DNA from: Oceanicola sp. D3
GTDB taxonomy: Bacteria > Pseudomonadota > Alphaproteobacteria > Rhodobacterales > Rhodobacteraceae
DNA: 64,000 nucleotides
NCBI RefSeq assembly: GCF_006351965.1
Contig: NZ_CP040932.1
Span: 2,232,001-2,296,000 of the forward strand
Direction: 5' to 3'
Shown: positions 25,265 to 35,648 of the stretch, in pieces
Layout of the letters: each line of letters begins with the position of its first letter
How positions within the stretch are numbered: the stretch's first letter is position 1
Translations under genes and position numbers: made by a program
The notes under the pieces: generated by a model
The model's database searches: none
The model's input: only the letters and a program-made list of their open reading frames with translations
What the model was told of the DNA's origin: nothing

Positions 25265-27985
25265 ATGGCTAAGAAAATGCTTATCGACGCCACCCACGCC
25301 GAGGAGACTCGGGTTGTGGTGGTCGACGGAAACAAGGTTGAGGAATTTGACTTTGAGACCGTCAACAAACGCCAGCTTGCCGGCAATATCTACCTAGCAA
25401 AAGTCACCCGCGTGGAGCCTTCGCTTCAGGCGGCCTTTGTGGATTACGGCGGCAATCGCCACGGTTTCCTCGCGTTCAGCGAAATTCACCCCGACTACTA
25501 CCAGATTCCGGTGGCCGACCGTCAGGCGCTGCTGGAGGAAGAGCGGGCCTATGCCGAGGCGCAGGCCGCCGAGGAGGAGCAGCCCAAGCGCTCGCGCCGC
25601 CGCCGCTCGCGTTCCAAGAAGGCCGACACGAATGATGCCGTGGCCACCAAAGAGGTGGATGGCTCCATCGCCGGGATGGATGTGGTTGATCTTGGTGAAG
25701 AGGAAGAGGCCGACACGCTCCTGACCGAGGGGGATGCCGCCGCTGCTGACACGGCAAAGGCCGAGGCCGAGGACGCGCCTGCCGAAGAAACGCCTGCCGA
25801 ACAGGGCGCAGAAGAGGCAAAGGCCGAAGCTTCCGCCAGTGAGGCACCCGCTGAAGATGAGGGTGATGATCAGGACGCGGGCGACGATGATGACGAGGCC
25901 GAGGAAACCTCTGCCTCCGACAAGGATGAAGACATCGAGTCGGTTGCCGATGAAGATGTGCAGGAAGAGATCCGCCAGCCGCGCAAACCCCGGCCCAAGC
26001 GCTACAAGATTCAGGAAGTCGTTAAAGTGCGGCAGATCCTGCTGGTGCAGGTCGTCAAGGAAGAGCGTGGCAACAAGGGCGCGGCTCTGACCACCTATCT
26101 CAGCCTTGCGGGCCGCTATTGTGTGCTGATGCCCAACACTGCCCGTGGTGGTGGCATCTCGCGCAAGATCACCAATGCCGCGGACCGCAAGAAGCTGAAA
26201 GAGATCGCCAGCGAGATTGAGGTGCCGCAGGGCGCCGGCCTGATCGTGCGCACGGCAGGGGCCAAGCGCACCAAGACCGAGATCAAGCGCGATTACGAGT
26301 ATCTCAAGCGCCTTTGGGAGCAGATCCGGGAGCTGACCCTCAAGTCGGTGGCCCCTGCGCCGATCTATGAAGAAGGCAACCTGATCAAGCGCACCATTCG
26401 CGACCTCTACTCCAAGGAGATCGACGAGGTTTGGGTGGAAGGCGAGACCGGCTATCGCACCGCCAAGGACTTCATGAAGATGATCATGCCGTCCCACGCC
26501 AAGAACGTGAAGCAATACACCGAAGGGCTGCCGCTGTTTGCCCGCTATCAGGTGGAAAGCTACCTTGCGGCGATGTTCAACCCGACCGTGCAGCTCAAGT
26601 CGGGCGGTTACATCGTGATCGGCGTGACCGAGGCGCTGGTGGCGATTGACGTCAACTCCGGCCGGGCCACCAAGGAAGGCTCGATCGAGGAAACCGCGCT
26701 GAAAACCAACCTGGAGGCCGCCGAAGAGGTGGCGCGCCAGTTGCGCCTGCGTGACCTTGCGGGCCTCATCGTGATCGACTTCATCGACATGGAAGAGCGG
26801 CGCAACAACAACGCCGTCGAAAAGCGCTTCAAGGACAAGCTGAAAACCGACCGCGCCCGCATTCAGGTGGGCCGGATCAGCGGCTTTGGCCTGATGGAGA
26901 TGAGCCGCCAGCGCCTGCGCCCCGGCATGCTCGAAGCCTCCACCCAGCCTTGCCCCTCGTGCCACGGCACCGGCCTGCTGCGCTCGGATGACAGCATCGG
27001 CCTCGCTATCCTGCGCCAGATCGAAGAAGAGGGCACCCGCCGCAAGTGCCGCGAGGTGCTGCTGAAAGCGCCGGTGGGGATCGTCAACTTCCTGATGAAC
27101 CAGAAGCGCGAGCACATTGCCCAGATCGAAAGCCGCTATGGGCTGTCGGTCCGGCTTGAGGCGGATGCGCATATGATTTCGCCCGACTTCACGCTGGAGA
27201 AGCTGAAGACGGCAACGCGCTCGATTGCCGAGGTTACGGCCCCGGTGATTTCCATCGACACCACCGATCTGCCGGAGATCGAGGAGGAAGAGGAAGAGCA
27301 GGCTGAGGCCCGCTCCGAGACGCCCGAAGCCGAGGAAAACGGAGAGGACCGGCCCAAGCGCAAGCGCCGTCGGCGTCGTCGGCGTCGCGGTGGCGGCGGT
27401 GAAGGCTCTGGTGAGGAGAATGGTCAGGAGAACGGCAAGACCGACTCTCAGGGGGCCAATTCTCAAGAGGCCAACTCTCAGGACGCCAACTCCAGCGATC
27501 AGAGCTCCGAAGGCGATAGCCCGAAAGAGGCCCCGCAAAGCGAGGGTGCCGAAGCCGCAGAGGCCGGTGAGGCCAGCGAAGAGAAGCCCAAGCGCACCCG
27601 TCGTCGCCGGTCTCGCAAGAAGTCCGACGAGGCAGAGCAGCCTGCGCCCGAAGCGCCGGAGGCGGCAGAGGCCGCGCCTGCGGAAACCGCCGCCGAAGCC
27701 CCGGCAGAGCCAGTGGCTGCCGAAGAGCCGGTAGCCGAGGAGAAGCCCAAGCGCCGGCGCACCCGCAAGAAGGCCCCGGCCGAGGCGGCGCCTGCAGCGG
27801 AGGCCGAAGCGCCTGCAGCTGAGGCCGCGCCGGAGGAACCTGTGACCGAGGCCACGCCAGAACCTGCGCCCGAGCCCAAGCAAGAGCCGGAGCCGGTGCT
27901 GGAAACCACAGAGGCCGCGCCGGAAGCCGTTGAAGAGAAGCCTGCGAAGCCGAAGCGCAAAGGCTGGTGGTCTCTCGGGCGCTGA
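25265..27985 (+). CDS. rne: Ribonuclease E
   Basis: A 906-aa endoribonuclease that starts mRNA decay and matures rRNA and tRNA. The N-terminal S1 domain is split: after about residue 90 comes a roughly 150-residue acidic and Arg-rich insertion, typical of alphaproteobacterial RNase E, before the S1 fold resumes (PKRYKIQEVVKVRQILLVQV). The catalytic Asp residues lie in VAIDVNSG and IVIDFIDM, and the zinc-link is CPSCHGTG. From about residue 675 the chain is disordered, with arginine patches (KRKRRRRRRRRG) and Ala/Glu-rich blocks ending KGWWSLGR, the degradosome scaffold. No ribosome site is evident at the ATG. Confidence 0.95.
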   Translation: MAKKMLIDATHAEETRVVVVDGNKVEEFDFETVNKRQLAGNIYLAKVTRVEPSLQAAFVDYGGNRHGFLAFSEIHPDYYQIPVADRQALLEEERAYAEAQAAEEEQPKRSRRRRSRSKKADTNDAVATKEVDGSIAGMDVVDLGEEEEADTLLTEGDAAAADTAKAEAEDAPAEETPAEQGAEEAKAEASASEAPAEDEGDDQDAGDDDDEAEETSASDKDEDIESVADEDVQEEIRQPRKPRPKRYKIQEVVKVRQILLVQVVKEERGNKGAALTTYLSLAGRYCVLMPNTARGGGISRKITNAADRKKLKEIASEIEVPQGAGLIVRTAGAKRTKTEIKRDYEYLKRLWEQIRELTLKSVAPAPIYEEGNLIKRTIRDLYSKEIDEVWVEGETGYRTAKDFMKMIMPSHAKNVKQYTEGLPLFARYQVESYLAAMFNPTVQLKSGGYIVIGVTEALVAIDVNSGRATKEGSIEETALKTNLEAAEEVARQLRLRDLAGLIVIDFIDMEERRNNNAVEKRFKDKLKTDRARIQVGRISGFGLMEMSRQRLRPGMLEASTQPCPSCHGTGLLRSDDSIGLAILRQIEEEGTRRKCREVLLKAPVGIVNFLMNQKREHIAQIESRYGLSVRLEADAHMISPDFTLEKLKTATRSIAEVTAPVISIDTTDLPEIEEEEEEQAEARSETPEAEENGEDRPKRKRRRRRRRRGGGGEGSGEENGQENGKTDSQGANSQEANSQDANSSDQSSEGDSPKEAPQSEGAEAAEAGEASEEKPKRTRRRRSRKKSDEAEQPAPEAPEAAEAAPAETAAEAPAEPVAAEEPVAEEKPKRRRTRKKAPAEAAPAAEAEAPAAEAAPEEPVTEATPEPAPEPKQEPEPVLETTEAAPEAVEEKPAKPKRKGWWSLGR

Positions 27986-28009
27986 ACCGGGCCCTTAGAA
28001 ACAGAACAA

Positions 28010-28046
28010 AGGGGCGTGCCTTGCCGGGCGCGCCCCTATTTCTTTT
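28010..28046 (+). terminator. Terminator of rne, overlapping the tusA stop
   Basis: AGGGGCGTGC (28010-28019) pairs, with one G-T, to GCGCGCCCCT (28028-28037), followed by TATTTCTTTT. The T-rich tail also holds the end of the convergent tusA gene (stop at 28036-28038). Confidence 0.75.
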
Positions 28047-28266
28047 GGATATGCCAGATGATCGCCTCGCCCATTTCTTCCTGCGATAGAAGCGCGTGAC
28101 CGGATTCGGTGCAGAAATGCGGCATGTCGATCAGAGCCGCCGGATCATCGGTTTCAACCCGCAGCACCTCGCCGGAAGCCAGCGCCTGCAGCCGCTTGGC
28201 GGTTTTCAGAACCGGCAGGGGGCAAAGCAGGCCGGAAGCGTCGAGGGTGGCGTGGTGGCTGGTCAT
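28036..28266 (-). CDS. tusA: TusA/SirA-type sulfurtransferase
   Basis: A 76-aa sulfur-carrier protein. The family signature, a cysteine followed by proline in LDASGLLCPLPVLKTAKRL, lies at residues 8-26 of the chain, and the rest is the small alpha/beta fold with VETDDPAA and the C-terminal WHIQKK. TusA proteins relay persulfide sulfur to tRNA thiolation or cofactor synthesis. ATG 28266 was chosen since the frame upstream to 28452 lacks conservation. It converges on rne and is divergent from ccdA. Confidence 0.85.
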   Translation of the reverse strand: MTSHHATLDASGLLCPLPVLKTAKRLQALASGEVLRVETDDPAALIDMPHFCTESGHALLSQEEMGEAIIWHIQKK

Positions 28267-28402
28267 GGGGCAGGGGTAGCCGATGGGGCAGCGGGGCGGA
28301 AGAGCCACAGGGCGCAAATGGATAAGGGCGCGATGATGCGCCACGGTCTTGTGAGCGCAGCGGGGCTTTCGGCCCGCGCGCGGGGGGCTTAAAGGAAAAG
28401 AC

Positions 28403-29149
28403 ATGTTTGGCATCGATATCATGGACGCCGCGCTCTTGCCGGCCATTCTCATCGCGGTGGTCGGCGGGCTGATCTCTTTCGTCAGCCCCTGTGTGCTGCC
28501 GATCGTGCCGCCCTACCTCGCCTATATGGGCGGTATCTCGATGGATGAGATGGAGGGGGCAGGGCGCAAACGGGTGATGGTGGCGGCCGGGTTCTTTGTG
28601 CTGGGGCTTTCGACGGTGTTCCTGCTGCTCGGCGCGGCGGCCTCGGCGCTGGGGGGCGTGTTTTTGCAAAACCGCGAATGGTTCACCATGGCGGCGGGGC
28701 TCGTCATCATGGTGTTCGGGGCGCACTTTCTTGGCATCTTCACCCTACCGTTTCTGAACCGGGAGGCACGGATCGACGCGGGCGACCGGGGCGGCTCGGC
28801 TATGGGCGCTTACGTGCTGGGCCTTGCCTTTGCCTTCGGCTGGACGCCCTGCCTTGGCCCGATTCTCGGTGCGATCCTCTCGATGGCGGCGATGGAGGGC
28901 GACGTGGCGCGCGGGGCCTTTCTGCTGGCGCTCTACGCCCTCGGCCTCGGCCTGCCGTTCCTCGCCGTGGCGGCCTTCTTCCCCCGCCTCAAGGGGTTGA
29001 TGGGCTGGATGAAGCGCCACATGGGGCGGATCGAGCGGATCATGGGGTTGCTGCTGTGGACGGTGGGCTTGCTGATGCTTACCGGCGCTTTCTCGGACTT
29101 CTCCTATTGGCTGCTGGAAATCTTCCCGGCGCTGGCGACCGTTGGGTGA
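28403..29149 (+). CDS. ccdA: CcdA-type thiol:disulfide transport membrane protein
   Basis: A 248-aa, six-span membrane protein of the DsbD/CcdA family that moves reducing power across the membrane for cytochrome c maturation. The first span holds the reactive cysteine in ISFVSPCVLPIVPPYLAY and the fourth the partner cysteine in FGWTPCLGPILGA. The length is normal for the short CcdA form without thioredoxin domains. GGAAAAGAC precedes the ATG. The neighbouring tusA is divergent, and this sulfur/redox pairing may be coincidence. Confidence 0.92.
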   Translation: MFGIDIMDAALLPAILIAVVGGLISFVSPCVLPIVPPYLAYMGGISMDEMEGAGRKRVMVAAGFFVLGLSTVFLLLGAAASALGGVFLQNREWFTMAAGLVIMVFGAHFLGIFTLPFLNREARIDAGDRGGSAMGAYVLGLAFAFGWTPCLGPILGAILSMAAMEGDVARGAFLLALYALGLGLPFLAVAAFFPRLKGLMGWMKRHMGRIERIMGLLLWTVGLLMLTGAFSDFSYWLLEIFPALATVG

Positions 29150-29252
29150 CTGGTGGGCTTATCCCACCAATCGGCTGTGTCTGCCGCCGGGCGGCTTCCA
29201 ACTTTCGCCAAATTCCCTTGCTAAGAGCGCCGGAACGGCAAGGATAAGGCTG

Positions 29253-30509
29253 ATGGCAAGTGAGCAGACACCGCAGGATGTGACGCGCCGCCGGGTGATT
29301 TATATCCCCGGCTATGACCCGTTTCATCCGCGCCGCTACCGCGAGCTCTATCGCAAGGAGAGCGCCGCGCAGGCCGAGATTTCGGGCTACCGGATCAGCC
29401 AGCATGCCACGAAGGGGCAGGGGCCTTTTGCCTGGGGCGTGCAAAGCGAGGTGGGCGGGGCGCAGACCGAGGCGCAGATCGAGGTGCTGCTCTGGTCAGA
29501 TATCGTGAAGGCCTCGATGAACCCCTCGATCCCGGCGACCTATGCCATGCTCGTCCGCACCGCTTGGACCTATATCGCCTCCGGCGCGCTGTTCAGGCTG
29601 ATGCGGCTGCGCAAGGGCCCGGTGATTGCCGCGCTCTACCCGATTGTCTTTTTGCTCGGGCAGCTCTTGCTGGCCTGCGCCCTTGGCTACGCCGCCGTGC
29701 GGCTTGGGGGTTGGGCACTGCTGCAACTGCCCGTGCCGGTGCACCTCGGGGTGACGGCGGCGCTTTTGGGCATCATCCTGTTCCTCTCCGTGGGCTGGGC
29801 CGTGCTGCATTGGTTTCGCAAGCGGGATAACAAGTTTTTCGCCTACTACCTGATGCATGACTACAGCTACTCGGCCCGCCACAAGGGGGCCAACCCGCCA
29901 GAACTTGAGGCGCGGATTGCCGAGTTTCGCGCTCGGGTGGAAGAGGCGCTGGCGAGCGATGTGGATGAGGTGCTGGTGGTGGGGCATTCGTCGGGCGCCC
30001 ACATTGGCATTTCGGTTTTGGCCGACCTGATGCGCTCTGGCTGGACGCAGGGCGAGGGGCCGCGCCTCGGCTTCCTGACGCTGGGCCATGTGGTGCCGAT
30101 GGTGAGCTTTTTGCCAAAGGCCGACAGGCTGCGCGCCGATTTGCATGACCTTTGCCAATGGGACCAGATCACTTGGGTGGATGTGACCGCGCCGGGCGAT
30201 GGCTGCGCCTTTGCGCTTTGCGATCCGGTGTCCGTCACCGGGGTTGCGCCGGAGAATGGCAAGCGCTGGCCGCTGGTGTTTTCTGCTGCTTTCACCCAAA
30301 CCCTCAGCCCTGAGCGTTGGAACGAGATCAAACGGCGGTTTTTTCGGCTGCATTTTCAGTATCTCTGCGCCTTCGACCGGCCCCGCGATTATGACTATTT
30401 CCTCATCACCGCCGGGCCGCTTTCGCTGGCGTCGCGGTATGCCGAGCGGGTGCCTTCCAAGAGCCGGATCGAAACGCCCGCCTCACGCTACACCTCGCGG
30501 GCGGCATGA
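29253..30509 (+). CDS. Membrane-anchored alpha/beta-fold protein of unknown function
   Basis: A 418-aa protein starting at ATG 29253, with RRRVIYIPGYDPFHPRRYR as its first conserved block; the frame is open to 29142 but that part overlaps ccdA. Two hydrophobic spans lie at about residues 125-150 and 165-185. The C-terminal half contains a lipase-type nucleophile elbow VVGHSSGAHIG near residue 243 and looks like an alpha/beta hydrolase fold. I recognise it only as an uncharacterised family seen in Rhodobacterales. A lipid or ester hydrolase at the inner membrane is a reasonable guess. Confidence 0.75.
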   Translation: MASEQTPQDVTRRRVIYIPGYDPFHPRRYRELYRKESAAQAEISGYRISQHATKGQGPFAWGVQSEVGGAQTEAQIEVLLWSDIVKASMNPSIPATYAMLVRTAWTYIASGALFRLMRLRKGPVIAALYPIVFLLGQLLLACALGYAAVRLGGWALLQLPVPVHLGVTAALLGIILFLSVGWAVLHWFRKRDNKFFAYYLMHDYSYSARHKGANPPELEARIAEFRARVEEALASDVDEVLVVGHSSGAHIGISVLADLMRSGWTQGEGPRLGFLTLGHVVPMVSFLPKADRLRADLHDLCQWDQITWVDVTAPGDGCAFALCDPVSVTGVAPENGKRWPLVFSAAFTQTLSPERWNEIKRRFFRLHFQYLCAFDRPRDYDYFLITAGPLSLASRYAERVPSKSRIETPASRYTSRAA

Positions 30510-30528
30510 GCTGCTGCGCGGCGCAGGC

Positions 30529-30591
30529 CATCCTCGGGCTTGACCCGAGGTTCTCCACCGGCAAGAGATCCCCGGGTCGAGCCCGAGGATG
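30529..30591. repeat. Dispersed inverted repeat, copy 1
   Basis: The arms CATCCTCGGGCTTGACCC (from 30529) and its near-complement ending at 30591 (GGGTCGAGCCCGAGGATG) form a stem of about 21 bases with few mismatches around a 20-base loop. The same element occurs at 34862-34923. It sits between the membrane protein and the P450 gene, and the GAGGA in its right arm lies 10 bases before the P450 ATG, so it may supply that gene's ribosome site. Confidence 0.75.
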
Positions 30592-30599
30592 ACAGCTCA

Positions 30600-31961
30600 A
30601 TGACCTGCCCGCATCTGCCGCCCAAACCGCCGTCGCGTCCTGAGAAGACCACGTTGCGCAACTATATCCGCCTGTTCCGGCAGGATATTCTTTCGGCGCA
30701 GCCCGCCAAGCTTTACCGCGCGTGGATGGCGGAATTTCGCACGCCGTTCTTTCGCAGCTATCTGGTGAACGAGCCTGCGCTGGTGGATCTGGTGCTGAAG
30801 GAACGGCCAGACGACTTTCCAAAGTCCAACCGCGTGCGCGAGGGGCTGGCACCGCTGCTGGGTAATTCGGTTTTCGTCACCAATGGCGAGACATGGAAGC
30901 GCCAGCGCCGCATTATCGACCCGGCCTTCGAGGGCGGGCGGCTGCGCGAGACCTTTCCGGCGATGCTGGAGGCGGCGCAGGCCTGCGTGGCGCGGATGGA
31001 GGCGCGCGAAGGTGCGCTGGAGGTGGAGGAGGAGACCTCGCACGCCGCGGCGGATGTGATCTTTCGCACGCTGTTCTCGATCCCGATCGAGCATGAAATC
31101 GCGGCGCGGGTGTTCTCGGAGTTTCGCGCCTATCAGCGGGCGCAACCGATCCTCAACCTCGCCGCCTTCCTGCCGCTGCCGCGATGGTTTCCACGGTTTC
31201 ATGCGCGTGAGGTGAAGCGCACGGCGGCCTCAATTCGGGCGCTAATCACCGAGTTGACGGCAGCGCGGGCCGAGGAGATTGCGCGGGGCACGGCGCCGGA
31301 TGACCTTGCCACCAAGATCATGAGCACCGCCGACCCGCTGACTGGCGAGACCTTTGACACCGAGGAAATGGTCGATCAGGTGGCGATCTTCTTTCTCGCC
31401 GGACATGAAACATCGGCCTCGGCACTGGCTTGGGCGCTTTACCTGCTGGCGGCCTTTCCCGAGGTGCAGGCGCGGGCAGCCGAGGAGGCCGCGAGCTTAC
31501 CCGAAAATCCAACATTCTCAGACATCTCCGGCATGAAATTCATCCGGGATGTGTTCCGCGAAACCTTGCGGCTTTATCCGCCCGTGCCGATGATGGTGCG
31601 AGAGAATGTGAAGGCCGAGACCTTCCGCAACCGTGCGGTGAAGCCGGGGGCGCAGATTGTGCTCTCACCATGGCATCAGCAACGCCATGAGCGGCTTTGG
31701 AGTGATCCGGACGGGTTTGACCCAGATCGCTGGAGCACCGAGGAGGGGCGGCGATGCGGGCGGGAGGCCTATATGCCGTTCTCGGCTGGGGCGCGCGTGT
31801 GCACGGGCGCCGGGTTTGCGATGGTCGAGGGGCCGCTCATTTTGGCGATGCTGCTGAAACGGCTGCGTTTTGAGACCATTGAGGGCAAGGTTCCACGCCC
31901 GGTTGCGCATCTGACGGTGCGGGCGGCGGATGGGATTCACTTGCAGGTGTCGCGGCGGTAG
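30600..31961 (+). CDS. Cytochrome P450
   Basis: A 453-aa soluble haem mono-oxygenase. The I-helix oxygen-binding motif FLAGHETSAS, the K-helix ExxR in FRETLRLYPPVP and the haem loop FSAGARVCTGAG with the cysteine ligand are all present, so the enzyme should be active. ATG 30600 was chosen over 30540, which lies in the repeat element. There is no signal or membrane anchor. The substrate is unknown. No ferredoxin or ferredoxin reductase is adjacent, so electrons must come from elsewhere. Confidence 0.93.
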   Translation: MTCPHLPPKPPSRPEKTTLRNYIRLFRQDILSAQPAKLYRAWMAEFRTPFFRSYLVNEPALVDLVLKERPDDFPKSNRVREGLAPLLGNSVFVTNGETWKRQRRIIDPAFEGGRLRETFPAMLEAAQACVARMEAREGALEVEEETSHAAADVIFRTLFSIPIEHEIAARVFSEFRAYQRAQPILNLAAFLPLPRWFPRFHAREVKRTAASIRALITELTAARAEEIARGTAPDDLATKIMSTADPLTGETFDTEEMVDQVAIFFLAGHETSASALAWALYLLAAFPEVQARAAEEAASLPENPTFSDISGMKFIRDVFRETLRLYPPVPMMVRENVKAETFRNRAVKPGAQIVLSPWHQQRHERLWSDPDGFDPDRWSTEEGRRCGREAYMPFSAGARVCTGAGFAMVEGPLILAMLLKRLRFETIEGKVPRPVAHLTVRAADGIHLQVSRR

Positions 31962-31980
31962 GCGGGGCCTCTCCTCGCAG

Positions 31981-32208
31981 TCACTCCGCCTTGGCGCGCG
32001 CCATATAGTGGCCCAGCACAAAGACCCGGATGGCCGAGGCAAGGCCGCGCTCGACGCCGCGATCCGCGTCGATGGCAGCGGCCAAAGCATTGATCGGTAT
32101 ATCTTTTTCTGCCGCGATCTGGCGAAAGCAGGCCCAAAACTCGGGCTCCAGAGACACCGAGGTGCGATGCCCGGCCAGTGTTAGCGAGTGTTTCTCTGGC
32201 CGGGCCAT
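31981..32208 (-). CDS. Ribbon-helix-helix domain protein
   Basis: A 75-aa protein of the RHH_4 type. The DNA-binding strand is HRTSVSLEPEFWACFRQIA, followed by helices ending in VFVLGHYMAR. Such proteins dimerise and bind DNA through the paired strand. The gene lies 3 bases after the Hint gene on the same strand, so they are co-transcribed. In many Rhodobacterales this family follows fumC and DUF4169, and here the Hint gene lies between. The targets are unknown. Confidence 0.82.
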   Translation of the reverse strand: MARPEKHSLTLAGHRTSVSLEPEFWACFRQIAAEKDIPINALAAAIDADRGVERGLASAIRVFVLGHYMARAKAE

Positions 32209-32211
32209 GGC

Positions 32212-32997
32212 TTAGGGCCGCGCGCGATCACGCAGCACGGGGCGCACGCGGGGGCCGTAGCAATCCAGCTCATGCTCCAGCTCGGGGAGGGCGGCCATGA
32301 TCTCTGACCAGAGGCCCGCCTCTTCCTTTACGGGGCGCAGGTTGCCGGGGTGGAAGGTTTCCATCTCAAGCCCTTCCACGACCATCACCGCATGGCGCTC
32401 CAGCAGGATTTGCACATAGGTGATGCCGTTGCGCGGGATTGCCTTGCAAAATCCGTCGCGCCGGGAGAGCGCGGCAGCGGAAACAAGCTGCTCATCCTCG
32501 GGGTTGGCGTTGGAATGCATCACCAGCCCGGCGTTGGGCGAAAGCTCCAGATCCTGACGCGGATAGGTGCCGTCAATCGCGCCGGCCTTGACCCGGACGG
32601 GGCAGAGAGCGGGGCTTTGGCCGAGTTGCTCGCGCGTCACCCGCGTGAGCCCAACCCATTTGACCCTGAGCGGCCCCATATCCTTGGTTTCGACCATATC
32701 GCCAACGCGAAGTTGGCTCGCCGCCACGGCGCCCTCGGGGGTCAGCACCCGGGCCTCGCCTGAAATAGCGCTTTCAAGCCAGACGCCCGGCTTGGGGCTG
32801 GCGGCAAAACTCTTGAGTGTGGGCTTTAGCGCCCGGCTGAGGCGGCGCGCGTTGGGCAGGAGCTTGGCCAGCCCCGGTGCCACGTAAGCCTTTGCAAACT
32901 CGCCGGTTTCTACGGCGGTATGTGCTGTGAATTCTTCGATGTCAGCCTGAAGTTCGGCCCGCGTCAAACGCGGCGCCCGTGCCAGCTCGGTCCCCAT
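32212..32997 (-). CDS. Hint-fold protein lacking catalytic residues
   Basis: A 261-aa protein. From about residue 75 it matches the Hint (hedgehog/intein) fold common in Rhodobacteraceae: ARVLTPEGAVAASQLRVGD, then ETKDMGPLRVKWVG. The first-residue cysteine of self-splicing Hint domains is absent (the segment reads SAISGEARV), and the later SPxH histidine is replaced (LSPNAGLVM), so autoproteolysis is unlikely. ATG 32997 is chosen because CGGAG lies six bases upstream; an ATG at 33003 abuts it. Residues 1-70 are helical and basic. The function is unknown. Confidence 0.8.
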   Translation of the reverse strand: MGTELARAPRLTRAELQADIEEFTAHTAVETGEFAKAYVAPGLAKLLPNARRLSRALKPTLKSFAASPKPGVWLESAISGEARVLTPEGAVAASQLRVGDMVETKDMGPLRVKWVGLTRVTREQLGQSPALCPVRVKAGAIDGTYPRQDLELSPNAGLVMHSNANPEDEQLVSAAALSRRDGFCKAIPRNGITYVQILLERHAVMVVEGLEMETFHPGNLRPVKEEAGLWSEIMAALPELEHELDCYGPRVRPVLRDRARP

Positions 32998-33192
32998 TCC
33001 CATCTCCGTCTCGCGGGGAGTGGCCCCGCGCCTGCCTCATTGATATTGCCCGGTTTTCCGGGTCTCGGGCAAAGTTCGGGCCGAAATGCGGCAAGAATGT
33101 GGCAAGCGATTCTCCGCTCACGACACAAGGCGGCGCTGTGGTAAATTTGCATGGCTCCGGCGGCTTAAAACCGGCCCGGCAAGCGCGGCGGC

Positions 33193-33368
33193 TCACTCTT
33201 CGCCGCGTTTCGCGCCATCGTGCAGCCGGGCCACCCGCGCGGCCTCGGCTTTCGCCCGCTGCTTTTCGGCCCTGGTCATCCCGTGCAGGGCCGCATTCTC
33301 GTCGGCCCGGGCCTTCTTCTCGGCCCGCGCCTTCTCTTTTCGCACCCGGTTCAGGTTGACCGGCTTGC

Positions 33369-33372
<4 letters not shown>
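33193..33372 (-). CDS. DUF4169 family protein
   Basis: A 59-aa, strongly basic, helical protein starting with GTG at 33372 that overlaps the fumC stop (GTGA). It begins [19 protein letters not shown] and continues with alternating Lys/Arg/Glu/Ala to KRGEE, the full DUF4169 pattern. It is easily missed because it is short and lacks an ATG. The family has no known function, but its place just after fumC is conserved in this order. It is separated from the Hint gene by 195 bases, which probably hold a promoter. Confidence 0.85.
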
Positions 33373-34766
<1,394 letters not shown>

Positions 34767-34861
34767 GATTGCGCCCTTTGCTGGTAATGTCGGAGGAGAC
34801 ATACCCGACCGGGCGCGGCGGTCAATGGCAGGTTAGCGCAAACTGTCGCTGGCGGGGCTGT

Positions 34862-34923
34862 CATCCTCGGGCTTGATCCGAGGATCTCTGCAGGTAGGGC
34901 TCCTCGGAGCGAGCCCGAGGAGA
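34862..34923. repeat. Dispersed inverted repeat, copy 2
   Basis: CATCCTCGGGCTTGATCCGA (from 34862) and its imperfect complement ending near 34923 (GCGAGCCCGAGGAGA) flank a loop of about 16 bases. The arms match copy 1 at 30529-30591 closely. It lies between the divergent-looking ends of the fumC promoter region and the methyltransferase stop. Confidence 0.7.
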
Positions 34924-34945
34924 CGGGGGCGGATGAGCGGGCCCG

Positions 34946-35503
34946 TTACTGCGCCCGGCGGGTGAACACCCAAACATGCGCGGGCGGCAGGTTGGCCCAT
35001 GTGATGCCGCGGCGGCGGGCGGAGACGCCGAGTTCGGCCTGCATCTCGGGGCTGATCGGTGCGCCGGGGCTGTAGGTGATCTGCACGAAGATCCCGCCGG
35101 GGCGCATCACCTCCAGCGCACGGCCGACCACCTCGCGCTGGATTTTCGGACGGGCCAGCACCGGAACGCCAGAAATCACCGCGCCGACGCCCGAAATACC
35201 GACCTCCGAAATTTCCTGAGCGGGCCGGTTCAGCACGTTCACGCCCGGGAACTTTTGCCGCAGCGTCTCGCAGAAGCGGTCATTGGTTTCCATGCAGGTC
35301 AGCCGCGAGGGGTGGATGCCCCGCTTGAGGATCGCCTTGGTAAACACGCCGGTGCCCGGGCCGATCTCGACGATGGGGCCTTCGATGGCTTCCAGCCCCT
35401 CCGTCATCTTGCGGGCGACGGCGGCGGAAGAGGGCGCGATGGCCACCACCTCGCCGGGCTTGCGGAACATTTCGGAGAGGAAAACGGTGAAATCGCTGGG
35501 CAT
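34946..35503 (-). CDS. SAM-dependent methyltransferase, PmtA/KsgA-like
   Basis: A 185-aa class I methyltransferase. The SAM-binding motif I is VEIGPGTGVFTKAIL near residue 45, followed by the acidic motif (CMETNDRF) and later GVPVLARPKIQREVV. The pattern resembles the phospholipid N-methyltransferase PmtA, which methylates phosphatidylethanolamine toward phosphatidylcholine, and also rRNA adenine dimethylases. The small size fits PmtA better. The frame is open to ATG 35566, which would give 206 aa, and neither start has a strong ribosome site. Confidence 0.8.
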   Translation of the reverse strand: MPSDFTVFLSEMFRKPGEVVAIAPSSAAVARKMTEGLEAIEGPIVEIGPGTGVFTKAILKRGIHPSRLTCMETNDRFCETLRQKFPGVNVLNRPAQEISEVGISGVGAVISGVPVLARPKIQREVVGRALEVMRPGGIFVQITYSPGAPISPEMQAELGVSARRRGITWANLPPAHVWVFTRRAQ

Positions 35504-35648
35504 TTGGCGGACCCTCAATATCTGGTTGATACCCGCCAGATGCGCCAGCCCAACCGCCTCGGGCAAGGCTGAAATGCCTGCTTTACTGAAACTTCACCCC
35601 GGTGCCACGCGCGTGTCACCGGGCCGATTCAGAACTGTCATGTAGGGG

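Noticed and set aside
24828-25397. A + strand frame across the rne leader
   Set aside because: It overlaps the rne start out of frame, lacks GC3 bias and has no ribosome site.
25394-27883. A long - strand frame opposite rne
   Set aside because: It is the complement of the Ala/Glu/Arg-rich rne sequence and gives Leu/Gly/Arg-rich low-complexity shadow.
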